A program made the translations under genes and the position numbers. A model generated the notes under the pieces. That model was not told where the DNA came from and made no database searches. It saw only the letters and a program-made list of their open reading frames with translations. A stretch of DNA of 64,000 nt, from contig CALUGQ010000008.1 in assembly GCA_944320235.1 (NCBI GenBank), positions 50,017-114,016 of the forward strand, in the 5' to 3' direction. This stretch comes from an uncultured Prevotella sp. GTDB taxonomy: Bacteria; Bacteroidota; Bacteroidia; Bacteroidales; Bacteroidaceae. This document shows, one piece after another, positions 18,243 through 27,023 of this stretch (the first letter of the stretch is position 1; every line of letters starts with the position of its first letter).

Positions 18243-19043
18243 TTATATATTAGTATGCTGCCTTTCGGCCAGTTTTATGTCAACGAACTCATTGAAAGTG
18301 ATGAAGCGGTGGCCCCCGGCTTTCAGCATCCTGATGAGGCGGTCGAGCCTTCCGGCCATGGCGGCGCCGCTGTTGTTGCGTATGATGAAAGGCATCCGGA
18401 ACTCCGGGTGCTCCCTAAGTTCATAGAACTCCCACGGGTGGAAGTAAGTGACGAAGTAGCCGTCGTGCCTCAGCGTGCGGCGCACCAAGGCGTGGTAAAG
18501 CCCTTCGGGCAGGTTGTGCAGGGCGAGCCAGAACAGCGGGAAGCGCACCCACGGGGTGACTGACGCCGGGATTTGCATCACCCTTCCTCGCATGAACCAT
18601 GTCCGCGGGGCCGACAGGTGCATATAGCGCCCGGGGATGAAGGCTGGGTTGAGCGACGAGTTGTAGCGGTAGCCCATGCGTTCTATCTCAGCGTCGCTCA
18701 CGGGGAACATCCTCGGCTGGCGGTAGCCGTAGGCAGTGCGGCCCGTCACGCGCTCCACCACCTGCTTCGACCGCTCCACGTCGGTGGCCTCTGGCCGCCA
18801 GTGGTCAACCCCGTGGCAAGCCACCTCGTGGCCCTCGGCCATTATGTAGCGCATCACTTCGGGTGCGCGCTCGGCAAAATTGGCCGTGCAGAAGAACGTC
18901 GCCCTCACGCCGTTTGCCTTGAGGCAGTCCAGTATGCGGTTAGTACCAGCCACGGAGACCTCCATGCCTTGCTCCAGCGAGAAGTCCACCCCGTGCTCGC
19001 GCGGCACGTCAAACTCCTCTGTATCAAAACTTAGCAGTATCAT
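18243..19043 (-). CDS. Polysaccharide deacetylase family protein (NodB-type, DUF3473-like end)
   Basis: The 266-residue protein begins MILLSFDTEEFDVPREHGVD, the metal-binding Asp motif. It has RATFFCTANFAERAPEVMRYI, EVACHGVDHWRP for the His-containing metal site, and YFHPWEFYEL near the end. These match the NodB-type deacetylases seen in exopolysaccharide loci. It would remove N- or O-acetyl groups from a lipid-linked or surface glycan. No signal peptide is visible, so a cytoplasmic or membrane-face action is likely. A minus-strand box TACCTTTG at 19152-19145 may be its promoter. Confidence 0.88.
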   Translation of the reverse strand: MILLSFDTEEFDVPREHGVDFSLEQGMEVSVAGTNRILDCLKANGVRATFFCTANFAERAPEVMRYIMAEGHEVACHGVDHWRPEATDVERSKQVVERVTGRTAYGYRQPRMFPVSDAEIERMGYRYNSSLNPAFIPGRYMHLSAPRTWFMRGRVMQIPASVTPWVRFPLFWLALHNLPEGLYHALVRRTLRHDGYFVTYFHPWEFYELREHPEFRMPFIIRNNSGAAMAGRLDRLIRMLKAGGHRFITFNEFVDIKLAERQHTNI

Positions 19044-19194
19044 ATTTCCTACATTCTAATGTCAGCGCCATGCGTCGCGGCCAGCGGCCAGCACCGGCCT
19101 GCATTGCCCGCAGGGCCGCGCCTGCTTGCGACACTTGCGCAATGCAAAGGTACGAAAATATTTCATATTAGCCCTTTATGCCGAAATTTATTGC

Positions 19195-19202
19195 TACCTT
19201 TG
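19195..19202 (+). promoter_or_regulatory. -7 element upstream of glf
   Basis: TACCTTTG lies 16 bases before the ATG at 19219. An upstream TTTA at 19175-19178 is a weak -33 match. The expected start of transcription is near 19209, giving a leader of about 10 bases. Confidence 0.5.
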
Positions 19203-19218
19203 CCGGAAATAAGTGTCG

Positions 19219-20352
19219 ATGGCAGGGAGAAAATACGACTATCTCATCGTCGGGGCGGGCCTTTTCGGCTCCATGTTCGCCCACAGGGCGCGCATGGCAG
19301 GCCGGCGTTGCCTGGTTATTGACAAGCGGCCCCACGCCGGCGGCAACCTCTACTGTGAGCAGGTGGAGGGCATCAACGTGCACAAATACGGCGCGCACAT
19401 ATTCCACACGTCGAGCAAGGAGGCGTGGCAGTTCGTCAACTCCATAGTGGAGTTCAACCGCTTCACCAATTCCCCAGTGGCCAACTACAAGGGTACGCTC
19501 TACAACCTTCCCTTCAACATGAACACATTCAACCGAATGTGGGGCGTGGCCACGCCCGCCGAAGCCGCCGCCATCATCGACAGCCAGCGCAGCGAGGCCG
19601 TGGAAGCCATGCGCAAGGCCGGCGCCGGCGAGCCGCGCAACATGGAGGAGCAGGCCCTGTGCCTCGTGGGGCGCGACATATACGAACGCCTCATCAAGGG
19701 ATACACCGAGAAACAGTGGGGGCGCAAGTGCACCGAACTGCCCGCTTTCATCATAAAGCGGCTGCCGGTGAGGCTCGTCTACGACAACAACTACTTCAAT
19801 GACCACTACCAGGGCATACCCACAGGCGGCTACAACCGCCTCATCGACGGCCTGCTCGCAGGCACCGAGGTGCTCACATCCACAGACTTCTTTGCCGACC
19901 GCAGCCACTGGGAGGCCGTGGCCGAGCGAATGGTGTTCACCGGAAGGCTCGACGAGTTCTTCGGCTTCCGCCTCGGCAAGCTGCAATACCGCACGGTGAG
20001 CTTCGAGCAAGAGGTCATTGGCACGCCCAACTACCAGGGCAACGCCGTGGTCAACTACACTGAGCGCAGCGTGCCTTTCACCCGCGTGATAGAGCACAAG
20101 CACTTCGAGATGTTCGGCGACGAGGTATACAGCCGCCCCGTCACGGTCATCTCGCGCGAATACCCGGCCGAGTGGGCCGACGGCATGGAGCCTTACTACC
20201 CCATCAACGATGAGCTCAACGACGCCCTCTGCCGGCGCTACAAGGCCCTGGCCGACGCCGAGCCACGCGTCATCTTCGGCGGGCGGCTCGCCGAATACCG
20301 CTACTACGACATGGCCCCCATAGTAGAGAAAGTGCTCCGCATGGAGGTTTGA
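19219..20352 (+). CDS. glf: UDP-galactopyranose mutase
   Basis: The 377-residue flavoprotein begins with the FAD site YDYLIVGAGLFGSMFAHRAR. It has HAGGNLYCEQVEGINVHKYG, YTEKQWGRKCTELPAFIIKR, and late EYPAEWADGMEPYYPIND. All are hallmarks of Glf. It interconverts UDP-galactopyranose and UDP-galactofuranose for surface glycans. A GTG two codons earlier (19213) is a possible start, but the ATG fits the short leader better. It is convergent with the LicD gene, 23 bases between stops. Confidence 0.96.
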   Translation: MAGRKYDYLIVGAGLFGSMFAHRARMAGRRCLVIDKRPHAGGNLYCEQVEGINVHKYGAHIFHTSSKEAWQFVNSIVEFNRFTNSPVANYKGTLYNLPFNMNTFNRMWGVATPAEAAAIIDSQRSEAVEAMRKAGAGEPRNMEEQALCLVGRDIYERLIKGYTEKQWGRKCTELPAFIIKRLPVRLVYDNNYFNDHYQGIPTGGYNRLIDGLLAGTEVLTSTDFFADRSHWEAVAERMVFTGRLDEFFGFRLGKLQYRTVSFEQEVIGTPNYQGNAVVNYTERSVPFTRVIEHKHFEMFGDEVYSRPVTVISREYPAEWADGMEPYYPINDELNDALCRRYKALADAEPRVIFGGRLAEYRYYDMAPIVEKVLRMEV

Positions 20353-20375
20353 CACCCAGCCGGGCCTTGCCGCGC

Positions 20376-21266
20376 TTAAATGCCAGCCCCGCCCTTGCGC
20401 CACCTCTCCAACACTTCCTTGTAGGAATGCTCCGTGTCGAAGTACACCTGCCCGTGGCAGGTGGGTTCTTTGCGCGGCGTCATGTAGTCGCCGTAGAGGG
20501 TTGTAAGCAAGGCATCGTAACCCGCAGGGGCAGGCACGTCCATTCCTTCAAACCGCAACGTCACCGTTTCGCCATACCAGCTCCGCATGATGGCGCCCCG
20601 CGTCTCCATCGCGCCTGCGTTCATCGCCCAGTTGCACAGCCTGGCATTGTCACCGGCAGTCCACCGCTTGAAGCTCATTTCATACTCGTCAAAGCAGTTT
20701 TCAAACGACTTGAGCCTGCAGAGCTGCCTCCGGAGGAACGGGCCGAACTGCCTCGGCGGGCGGTATTCGCACATTACGCGCAACCTTTTCGCCAGCCTTA
20801 GCGTCTCTGCGGCGGCCTCCCTGCGCAGCTCTTCAGTCAGCGGCACGCCGTCGAGCACGAATATGTCGATGAAGATGCCTTGGTGGAAAGCCGCGCGGGC
20901 CTTGGCGTCCACCGGCAATATGGCTGCCGTGCCGTCCATGCGCAGCTGCGCATGGCCACGCGGGTACAACCTGTCGGTGCGCGCGCACTGTAAGAAAAAG
21001 GGCTTTTTGAACTCATTGGCCAATCCCACCAGACGGTCATAGTCGGCACGCAGCATTATAGTGTCAATGTCATCATCCCAAGGTATGTAGCCTTTCTCGC
21101 GCACAGCCCCCAAAAGGCTGCCGCCATCAAGCCACACATGAAGCCCGTGCCTGCCACAAACTTCAAGCAGCTTGCGCAGCAATTCCATCTGTACCCGGCG
21201 CACTTTCAGCATCCTTTCCGTAACGGCATGGCCGCCACCCGGCATTTCTTCCTTGTCAACAAACAT
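20376..21266 (-). CDS. LicD family phosphotransferase
   Basis: The 296-residue protein contains GLHVWLDGGSLLGAVREKG followed by YIPWDDDIDTIMLRADYDRL. This is the LicD/fukutin signature with the metal-binding Asp cluster. LicD proteins add phosphocholine or another phospho-alcohol to surface glycans. The C-terminal half includes LPVPAG-type and YGDYMTPR sequence seen in related proteins. No choline uptake or kinase gene is visible nearby, so the transferred group is unknown. It is transcribed away from the downstream glycosyltransferase genes. Confidence 0.9.
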   Translation of the reverse strand: MFVDKEEMPGGGHAVTERMLKVRRVQMELLRKLLEVCGRHGLHVWLDGGSLLGAVREKGYIPWDDDIDTIMLRADYDRLVGLANEFKKPFFLQCARTDRLYPRGHAQLRMDGTAAILPVDAKARAAFHQGIFIDIFVLDGVPLTEELRREAAAETLRLAKRLRVMCEYRPPRQFGPFLRRQLCRLKSFENCFDEYEMSFKRWTAGDNARLCNWAMNAGAMETRGAIMRSWYGETVTLRFEGMDVPAPAGYDALLTTLYGDYMTPRKEPTCHGQVYFDTEHSYKEVLERWRKGGAGI

Positions 21267-21617
21267 AATTGCAACCGTTTACATCTCTTGCGCAGAGATG
21301 GATTGGCTGTTGCAAAGCATGTCAATGGCATTGATAATGATTCCTATGCGGAAATGGAAATCGCCTAAACGAGGCTATCTTGCATGGCAAAAAAGAAAAC
21401 CATGGTAAATAAATACGCAAAAAAATCTCTGATTATAAGGTTTTTGCGTAATTTTGCAACCGATAATATATCTCTGCCCAAAAGATGAATCAGCGGGCAT
21501 GGGCCACACCTACAATTGTGCAGACCCTTCGATGGCACAAGCAAACCAACGACGTTACAATACGCCTAAGCCGCCATCCGGCCCTCCCAATGGTAAAAAC
21601 GACATTCGCAAGCACTT
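21267..21617. other. Divergent spacer between the LicD and GT4 genes
   Basis: 351 bases without a supported gene. A plus-strand TAATTTTG at 21449-21456 could start a transcript near 21463, giving a leader of about 155 bases for the glycosyltransferase. No strong minus-strand box was found for the LicD gene. Confidence 0.4.
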
Positions 21618-22745
21618 ATGAGAATCGCCATAACCGAACAGACATACGCAGAAGAGCGCCTCGTGCTCGGCACAGGCATACCCGGGGTGACCTACACTTA
21701 CTGCCCCGGCAAGTGGCATATGCGCTTCAAGGCCAGGAACGACAGGTACTACGAGTTCTACAAGTCGGCATTCCAGCGGGTTGACGGCTACCACGTTTTC
21801 AACATGGTGATGCTCACCGGCAAGCCTTGGTGCGCCAACTTCGAGACCATGATGCCGCGCGGCAGGCATACGCTCGACGTGCACCACCACGCCTCGTTCG
21901 ACATCCGTCCGGACAGTTACACGCGCTTCATGCTCAAGGCCATGGCCCGCGACAACTGCAAGAGGCTCATGGCGCTCTCCGAGTGCAACCTGCGACTGCA
22001 ACACTTGCTATACGACCAGTACCCCGACCTGGCCCCAAGTCTCAAGGCAAAGACCTGTGTGGCCCCGGTGCCGCAGCCACTCATTGCCGCCGAGCCCAGG
22101 CATAAGCTGAACGACAGGCTCAGGTTCTGCTTCGTTGGGCGCGACTTCGGGCGCAAGGGCGTACCCGAACTGGTAAGGGCATTGTGCCGCCTCAGGCAGA
22201 AGCGGCGCGACTTTGAGCTTGTACTGGTGACGCAGACGGCCAACACCTACAACTATGCCTTCAAGCATTTCCAAGACTCCGACGACGACATAAAGGCTGT
22301 GCTGGCCACAATCGAAGCGCAGAAAGACTGGATAACGCTCCATCCCGAACTGCCCTTCGCCGAGGTCAGGGAGCTGCTGCTTGCCTGCGACGTGGGCCTG
22401 CTGCCCACATGGGCAGAGTCATACGGCTACTCCACGCTTGAGATGGAGGCCGCCGCCATGCCCTGCGTGACCACTAACGTGCGCGCACTGCCGGAGACCA
22501 ACCCCACCGGATGGCGCGTAGAGCTGCCGCTCAACTACGCGGGCGAGGTGGCACTGGCCTGCAAAGAGCAGAAAGAAGCCGTGCGGGCAAGCATGGAAAG
22601 CCAGCTTTTCGACATCTTCGACGCTCTGCTCGACGACCGTGCCTCGGTGCTCTCAAAGGGCGAGGAGGCATGGAATTTCATCAGGCAGGAGCATTCGCCC
22701 GAACGCTACTCGCAGTTTGTCGCCGACGTTTACTCGCAGTTCTGA
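21618..22745 (+). CDS. GT4-like (GT-B fold) glycosyltransferase
   Basis: The 375-residue protein has RLRFCFVGRDFGRKGVPELVRAL in the middle and PTWAESYGYSTLEMEAAAMP near residue 275. These are the donor-site features of GT4-type retaining transferases (E-x7-E motif). The N-terminal acceptor half is not assigned to a known enzyme. It is a cytoplasmic enzyme using a nucleotide sugar, probably to extend the polysaccharide for which glf supplies UDP-Galf. The second glycosyltransferase gene follows after 82 bases. Confidence 0.88.
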   Translation: MRIAITEQTYAEERLVLGTGIPGVTYTYCPGKWHMRFKARNDRYYEFYKSAFQRVDGYHVFNMVMLTGKPWCANFETMMPRGRHTLDVHHHASFDIRPDSYTRFMLKAMARDNCKRLMALSECNLRLQHLLYDQYPDLAPSLKAKTCVAPVPQPLIAAEPRHKLNDRLRFCFVGRDFGRKGVPELVRALCRLRQKRRDFELVLVTQTANTYNYAFKHFQDSDDDIKAVLATIEAQKDWITLHPELPFAEVRELLLACDVGLLPTWAESYGYSTLEMEAAAMPCVTTNVRALPETNPTGWRVELPLNYAGEVALACKEQKEAVRASMESQLFDIFDALLDDRASVLSKGEEAWNFIRQEHSPERYSQFVADVYSQF

Positions 22746-22827
22746 CCCCTGCGGGGCGCATCGCCGCCTGCCGCCGCAGCCATGCCCGGCAGGCGGTGCT
22801 CACTTTCCACAACCATAGCTACCAAAC

Positions 22828-23682
22828 ATGGAAAAAGTTACAGCCATCATCACCACCCACAACAGGCTCAACCTGCTGAAACAAGCCATCGACAGCGTGC
22901 GCCGGCAGACTTATCCCGACATTGAACTGATAGTAGTCGACGACGGCTCCACCGACGGCACCGAGGCTTACTGCCGGCGGCAACCGCTGAAGTACATCCG
23001 CGTGGAGGCTGCCGAGAGCCGCGGGGGCAACCACGCCCGCAACCTCGGCATACGGGCGGCGGCGGGGAAGTACATCGCTTTCCTCGACGACGACGACCGC
23101 TGGCTGCCCGAAAAGACGGCCAGGCAGGTAAAGCTTATAAAGGAAAAAGGCTGCGAGATGGTGTTCTGCGGCATGACCATCGAAACCATGAGGGCCGGAC
23201 GTGCCACCTACACCGATGCCCTGCCCCACGACAGCCACCAGGGCGACATGAGCAGGGCCATACTCTACACCATACCCGCCGTCACGTCGACAATGCTGTT
23301 CAGCAGGGATGCGCTCATCGACGCAGGCCTGTTCGACGAGAAACTGAACTTCTGGCAGGAATATGAGCTGTCCATCAGGCTCGCGCAGCGCGGCCCTTTC
23401 TTCTTCGTGGCCGAGCCCCTGACCATTTACAGGGTTGACACCGGCGACAGTCAACGCAAGACCAACAAGTACGCCCTGTGGCTGAAAGCCGTTGGATACG
23501 TAAAGGAGAAGCACCGCGACCTGTACGCAATGCAGACCGCTACGGAGCGGCTGCGCACCCGCCTGCTCATAAACGGCGACGCCAGGGCTCGCTGCAAGTG
23601 CAGCGGCCGGCGGCTCATGAGTTTCTGGCTCCACCTCAAGGGCATGGCCCTGCGCCGCAGGCTGCGCGCCGGGCAGGGATGA
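22828..23682 (+). CDS. GT2 (GT-A fold) glycosyltransferase
   Basis: The 284-residue protein starts KVTAIITTHNRLNLLKQAI and has LIVVDDGSTDGTEAYC, ARNLGIRAA and YIAFLDDDDRW, the classic GT-A nucleotide and metal motifs. No transmembrane segment is visible, unlike the GT2 at 17286-18239. It probably adds one sugar to the glycan made by this cluster. It ends 176 bases before the helicase gene, which has its own promoter. Confidence 0.9.
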   Translation: MEKVTAIITTHNRLNLLKQAIDSVRRQTYPDIELIVVDDGSTDGTEAYCRRQPLKYIRVEAAESRGGNHARNLGIRAAAGKYIAFLDDDDRWLPEKTARQVKLIKEKGCEMVFCGMTIETMRAGRATYTDALPHDSHQGDMSRAILYTIPAVTSTMLFSRDALIDAGLFDEKLNFWQEYELSIRLAQRGPFFFVAEPLTIYRVDTGDSQRKTNKYALWLKAVGYVKEKHRDLYAMQTATERLRTRLLINGDARARCKCSGRRLMSFWLHLKGMALRRRLRAGQG

Positions 23683-23772
23683 GCTAGGGCGGCACGCCAT
23701 CCCCCACAATGCATTTGCCACAGCCTACGAGGCTGCCGACAGGGCAAATTGCCGTCATGCCCCCCTTATGGC

Positions 23773-23803
23773 TTGGCCGTAAGGAAGAAAATTGCTACCT
23801 TTG
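23773..23803 (+). promoter_or_regulatory. Promoter of the helicase gene
   Basis: TTG (23773-23775), a 20-base gap and TACCTTTG (23796-23803) give a good consensus match, with an expected leader of about 50 bases before the ATG at 23859. Confidence 0.6.
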
Positions 23804-23858
23804 TTTCCGGCTTCGCACCGCAGCTTGCGGAAAGAAGCTAAAGACAAACAGCACAGAC

Positions 23859-25775
23859 ATGACAGACAAGACCATATCGCCCATACTCGAACTGCAACGC
23901 CAGCGCGCCCTGCTCCAGCTGGAATACGACGCGGAGAAGGAGGAGTTCCGCCGCCAGACGGAGGCCGTGGGCATGAGGCGCAAGGTGAAGCGCGGCGACG
24001 CATGGTGGCCGCTGCGCGCCGGCCGCACCTACTACAACTCGCTCAACCAGCCGTGCATAGAAGTGTTCCGCACCGCCGACACCGAGATTGAGCACAACTT
24101 CGAGTACGGCAGGCCGGTAGTGTTTTTCCGCATCGACCCGCCACACCTTACTTACTTCCGTTTCACCGCCACGGTGAGCTATGCCGACGGCGACCGCATG
24201 GTTGTCGCCCTCGGCGACGCTGCCGACGGGGCCGCGCTGCAGGCCGCCACCGACGTGGGCGTGCAGCTCTCGTTCGACGAGACGAGCTACCGCCTCATGT
24301 TCGACGCGCTCGACCGCACCATGCGGGCCAAGGGGCGGCTGGCCTACCTGCGCGACCTCTTCTACTCGCGGCGCGAACCTGAGCGCAGGGCCTTTGCCCC
24401 GATGCGCTTCCCATACCTCAACGCCACGCAGGAGCAAGCCGTCAACGAGGTGCTGCGCGCCAAGGACGTGGCCATAGTCCACGGCCCTCCCGGCACAGGA
24501 AAGACCACCACCCTCGTCGAGGCCATACACGAAACGCTGCTGCGCGAGCCGCAGGTGATGGTGTGCGCGCAGAGCAACATGGCCGTAGACTGGATATCGG
24601 AGAAGCTCCTCGACCGCGGCGTGAGCGTGCTGCGCATAGGCAACCCCACGCGGGTGAACGACAAGATGCTGTCCTTTACCTACGAGCGGCGCTTCGAGGC
24701 CCACCCCGATTACCCCCAGCTGTGGAGCATCCGCAAGGCCATACGCGACCTGCGCGCCCACCGCCGCCGGGGCGACGACCGCTGGCACCAGCGCCTGGAG
24801 AGCCTGCGCAGCCGCGCCGATGCCATCGAGCTGCGCATCAACGCCGAGCTGTTTGGCGAGGCCCGCGTGATAGCCTGCACGCTCACGGGCGCGGCCAACC
24901 GCCTGCTGGAGGGCATGAAGTTTCCCACCCTGTTCATCGACGAGGCCGCCCAGGCCCTCGAGGCCGCCTGCTGGATAGCCATAAGGCGCGCCGGGCGAGT
25001 GGTGCTGGCGGGCGACCACTGCCAGCTGCCGCCCACGGTGAAGAGCATCGAGGCCCTGCGCGGCGGCCTGGGGCGCACGCTCATGGAGCGCATAGTGGAG
25101 CTTCACCCCTCGGCGGTGACGCTGCTGCGCGTGCAGTACCGCATGAACGAGGCCATAATGCGCTTCCCCAGCCGCTGGTTCTACGGCGGGCAGGTGGAGT
25201 CGGCGCCCGAGGTGCGCCACCGCGGCATACTCGACCTCGACGTTCCGCTGGAGTGGATAGACACATCACAGATGGCCACGCCCGGGGCCGCCGAGGCGGA
25301 AGAAGCCGGCAGGAGCTACCGCGAGGAGTTCGTGGGCGAGAGCTACGGGCGCATAAACAAGGCCGAGGCTGAGCTGACGCTCGCCACGCTCGAAGCCTAC
25401 TTCGCGCGCATAGGCCGCCAGCGGCTCATCGACGAGCGCATCGACGTGGGCATAATATCCCCCTACCGCGCACAGGTGCAGTACCTGCGCCGCCTCATAA
25501 CGAAACGCGAGGGGCTGAAACCGCTGCGCCGCTGCATCTCGGTGAACACGGTCGATGGCTTCCAGGGCCAGGAGCGCGACATAATCCTCATATCGCTCGT
25601 GCGCTCCAACGACAGCGGCGAGATAGGATTCCTGCGCGACCTGCGCCGCATGAACGTAGCCATCACCCGCGCAAGGATGAAGCTAATCATCCTTGGCGAC
25701 GTGCCAACACTAACGCGCCACCCCTTCTACCGCAAGCTATGGCAGTACGTAGAGGAAGTGAAGAATGAAGAGTGA
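23859..25775 (+). CDS. UPF1/IGHMBP2-like superfamily 1 helicase
   Basis: The 638-residue protein carries Walker A HGPPGTGKTTT, the box II sequence LFIDEAAQALEA, GDHCQLPPTVKS, RVQYRMNEAIM, VNTVDGFQGQERDIILISLVRSN and MNVAITRARMKLIILGD. These are the ordered SF1B motifs of the UPF1/IGHMBP2/SMUBP2 group. The N-terminal ~190 residues resemble the beta-barrel domain of that group. Such proteins unwind DNA or RNA 5' to 3'; the substrate here is not known. The start at 23859 follows the promoter; an in-frame extension upstream has no family-like sequence. Confidence 0.92.
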   Translation: MTDKTISPILELQRQRALLQLEYDAEKEEFRRQTEAVGMRRKVKRGDAWWPLRAGRTYYNSLNQPCIEVFRTADTEIEHNFEYGRPVVFFRIDPPHLTYFRFTATVSYADGDRMVVALGDAADGAALQAATDVGVQLSFDETSYRLMFDALDRTMRAKGRLAYLRDLFYSRREPERRAFAPMRFPYLNATQEQAVNEVLRAKDVAIVHGPPGTGKTTTLVEAIHETLLREPQVMVCAQSNMAVDWISEKLLDRGVSVLRIGNPTRVNDKMLSFTYERRFEAHPDYPQLWSIRKAIRDLRAHRRRGDDRWHQRLESLRSRADAIELRINAELFGEARVIACTLTGAANRLLEGMKFPTLFIDEAAQALEAACWIAIRRAGRVVLAGDHCQLPPTVKSIEALRGGLGRTLMERIVELHPSAVTLLRVQYRMNEAIMRFPSRWFYGGQVESAPEVRHRGILDLDVPLEWIDTSQMATPGAAEAEEAGRSYREEFVGESYGRINKAEAELTLATLEAYFARIGRQRLIDERIDVGIISPYRAQVQYLRRLITKREGLKPLRRCISVNTVDGFQGQERDIILISLVRSNDSGEIGFLRDLRRMNVAITRARMKLIILGDVPTLTRHPFYRKLWQYVEEVKNEE

Positions 25776-25810
25776 AAAGTGAAGAATGAAGAGTGAAGAG
25801 TGAAAGGTGA
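25756..25810. repeat. Short tandem repeats (GTGAAGAATGAAGA type)
   Basis: About 55 bases at and just after the helicase stop codon consist of repeated GAAGAATGAAGAGT and GTGAAGAGTGAA units. They give a purine-only strand and include the last coding bases. Similar pyrimidine-rich units occur near 38060-38180 and 40524-40560. Confidence 0.6.
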
Positions 25811-25849
25811 GGCATCCGCCCTACCCCGCAGTGAGCCACAAGAAAAGAC

Positions 25850-25889
25850 AATGCCGCGCCGACACACCGAGTGCCAGCGCGGCATTTTT
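25850..25889 (+). terminator. Terminator between the helicase and porin genes
   Basis: ATGCCGCGC (25851-25859) pairs with GCGCGGCAT (25877-25885), followed by T4-5 on the plus strand. It ends the helicase transcript and may also act on the convergent porin gene. Confidence 0.7.
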
Positions 25890-25925
25890 GAAATTATGAA
25901 ACACTGTTTTTATTAGCCTATTGGC

Positions 25926-26553
25926 TTAGAGGGCAAACTTGTAGCCAAGGGTGATGGCCAGAACGCCGTTCTTTCCATTGTCGTCGTCCTCAACACCCTC
26001 CTCAACTTTGTACATGTCGGTCACGCCGATGTTGTAGCGAACGCCAAGTACAAAATCGTCCCACTCGTAAGAGGCTCCAACGGGGATTGAGAAATCGAAG
26101 CTCTCGCAGCCGTCCTTGATGTCAACGTCGCCGTCACGGTCGCCATCGTCCCACTTGTTCTTTGCGCTCACCATGAAGCCGGGCTGCACACCTACGCTGA
26201 GAGCCAGACCCTTCCATACGTAGAAGTTGGCAAGGATTGGGATGTTGATGTAATCAGCACATACCTTGCTCGTGTAACCGCCCTCAGACCACTTGGCTCC
26301 CTGCATAGAGTAGAGCACACCTGCGGACACACCGATGAGGTTGCTTGCGCGGTACTCAGCCTCAACGCCGGCCACGGCACCGGGCTTCATCTTTGCGTCG
26401 TCCTCACCTGTTGTTGCCATGTTCAAGCCGACTTTCGGCATGAGTGTGAACGTACCGGGTTCGGTCTGTGCCTTTACGGAAAGGCTCGACAGCGCGATGG
26501 CTACCAGAAGTAAAATCTTATAATATTGTGCGCCCCCTTAAGTTTTGGTTCAT
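25926..26553 (-). pseudogene. Outer-membrane beta-barrel (porin family) gene with a disrupted start
   Basis: The open frame encodes the signal-peptide core ILLLVAIALSSLSVKA, then QTEPGTFTLMPKVGLN, and an eight-stranded-type barrel ending LAITLGYKFAL. The frame has no ATG or GTG before the signal peptide: reading back it meets TAA at 26540-26538. An ATG at 26553 is in a different frame and reaches the signal peptide only if one base is removed from the five-G run at 26537-26533 (minus strand). The first ATG in frame, at 26441, would lack the signal peptide. So the copy is frameshifted, phase-off, or contains a sequencing error. The 26441-25926 portion is intact. Confidence 0.7.
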
Positions 26554-26793
26554 GCCGCCTGCCGACTGGGGGTGCTTTAACCGGCGCGCGACATTTGTCA
26601 CTTGGTTATTTATAACTTTTTCGATTCCTGAATTTTAATCTCGATTCGCGTTTCCTAATTATCTTTTCGCACCGCAATGATAAAGAAATTTAATCAAAGT
26701 TGGCTTCCTTATACCCCATAATTAATTGTCGTTAACTAAATTTTAGTTCGTTTTAACCGATGGTTTGGTGCTGCCCGCGCATGGTAATTTTAT

Positions 26794-26947
26794 GTTACAA
26801 TCTGCCCAATGCACGGCCATGGCAAACATATCGCAATGCGGAACGGGCTGCTTGGCACGACAAAACAAGCCGTTTCGTCCTGCCAAGCAGCCCGTTTTGC
26901 AACGCAAGAACGACGCAGCCACCAACCGCCTGGCCATCAAGCAGTTG
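26794..26947 (-). repeat. 22-bp palindrome array, copy B
   Basis: Cores start at 26841, 26863, 26885 and (degenerate) 26907, 22 bases apart. Units one and three are complementary: AACGGGCTGCTTGGCA at 26842-26857 is perfectly complementary to 26881-26896. The middle unit is itself palindromic, so the copy folds into one long hairpin. A head-like region lies at 26931-26947 and a TTGTAA tail at 26800-26795 in minus orientation. It occupies the spacer between the porin-like and 27024-27779 genes; no gene was seen in the spacer. Confidence 0.75.
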
Positions 26948-27023
26948 GCAGCAACGCCGCTCAAAGTTAGCAATACGCAAAAAACATTACACTGCTCGGG
27001 GCGCTACTGGCGCCCCGCCTGCA

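Noticed and set aside
23709-23858. Upstream extension of the helicase
   Set aside because: The added residues have no family resemblance and precede the predicted transcript start.
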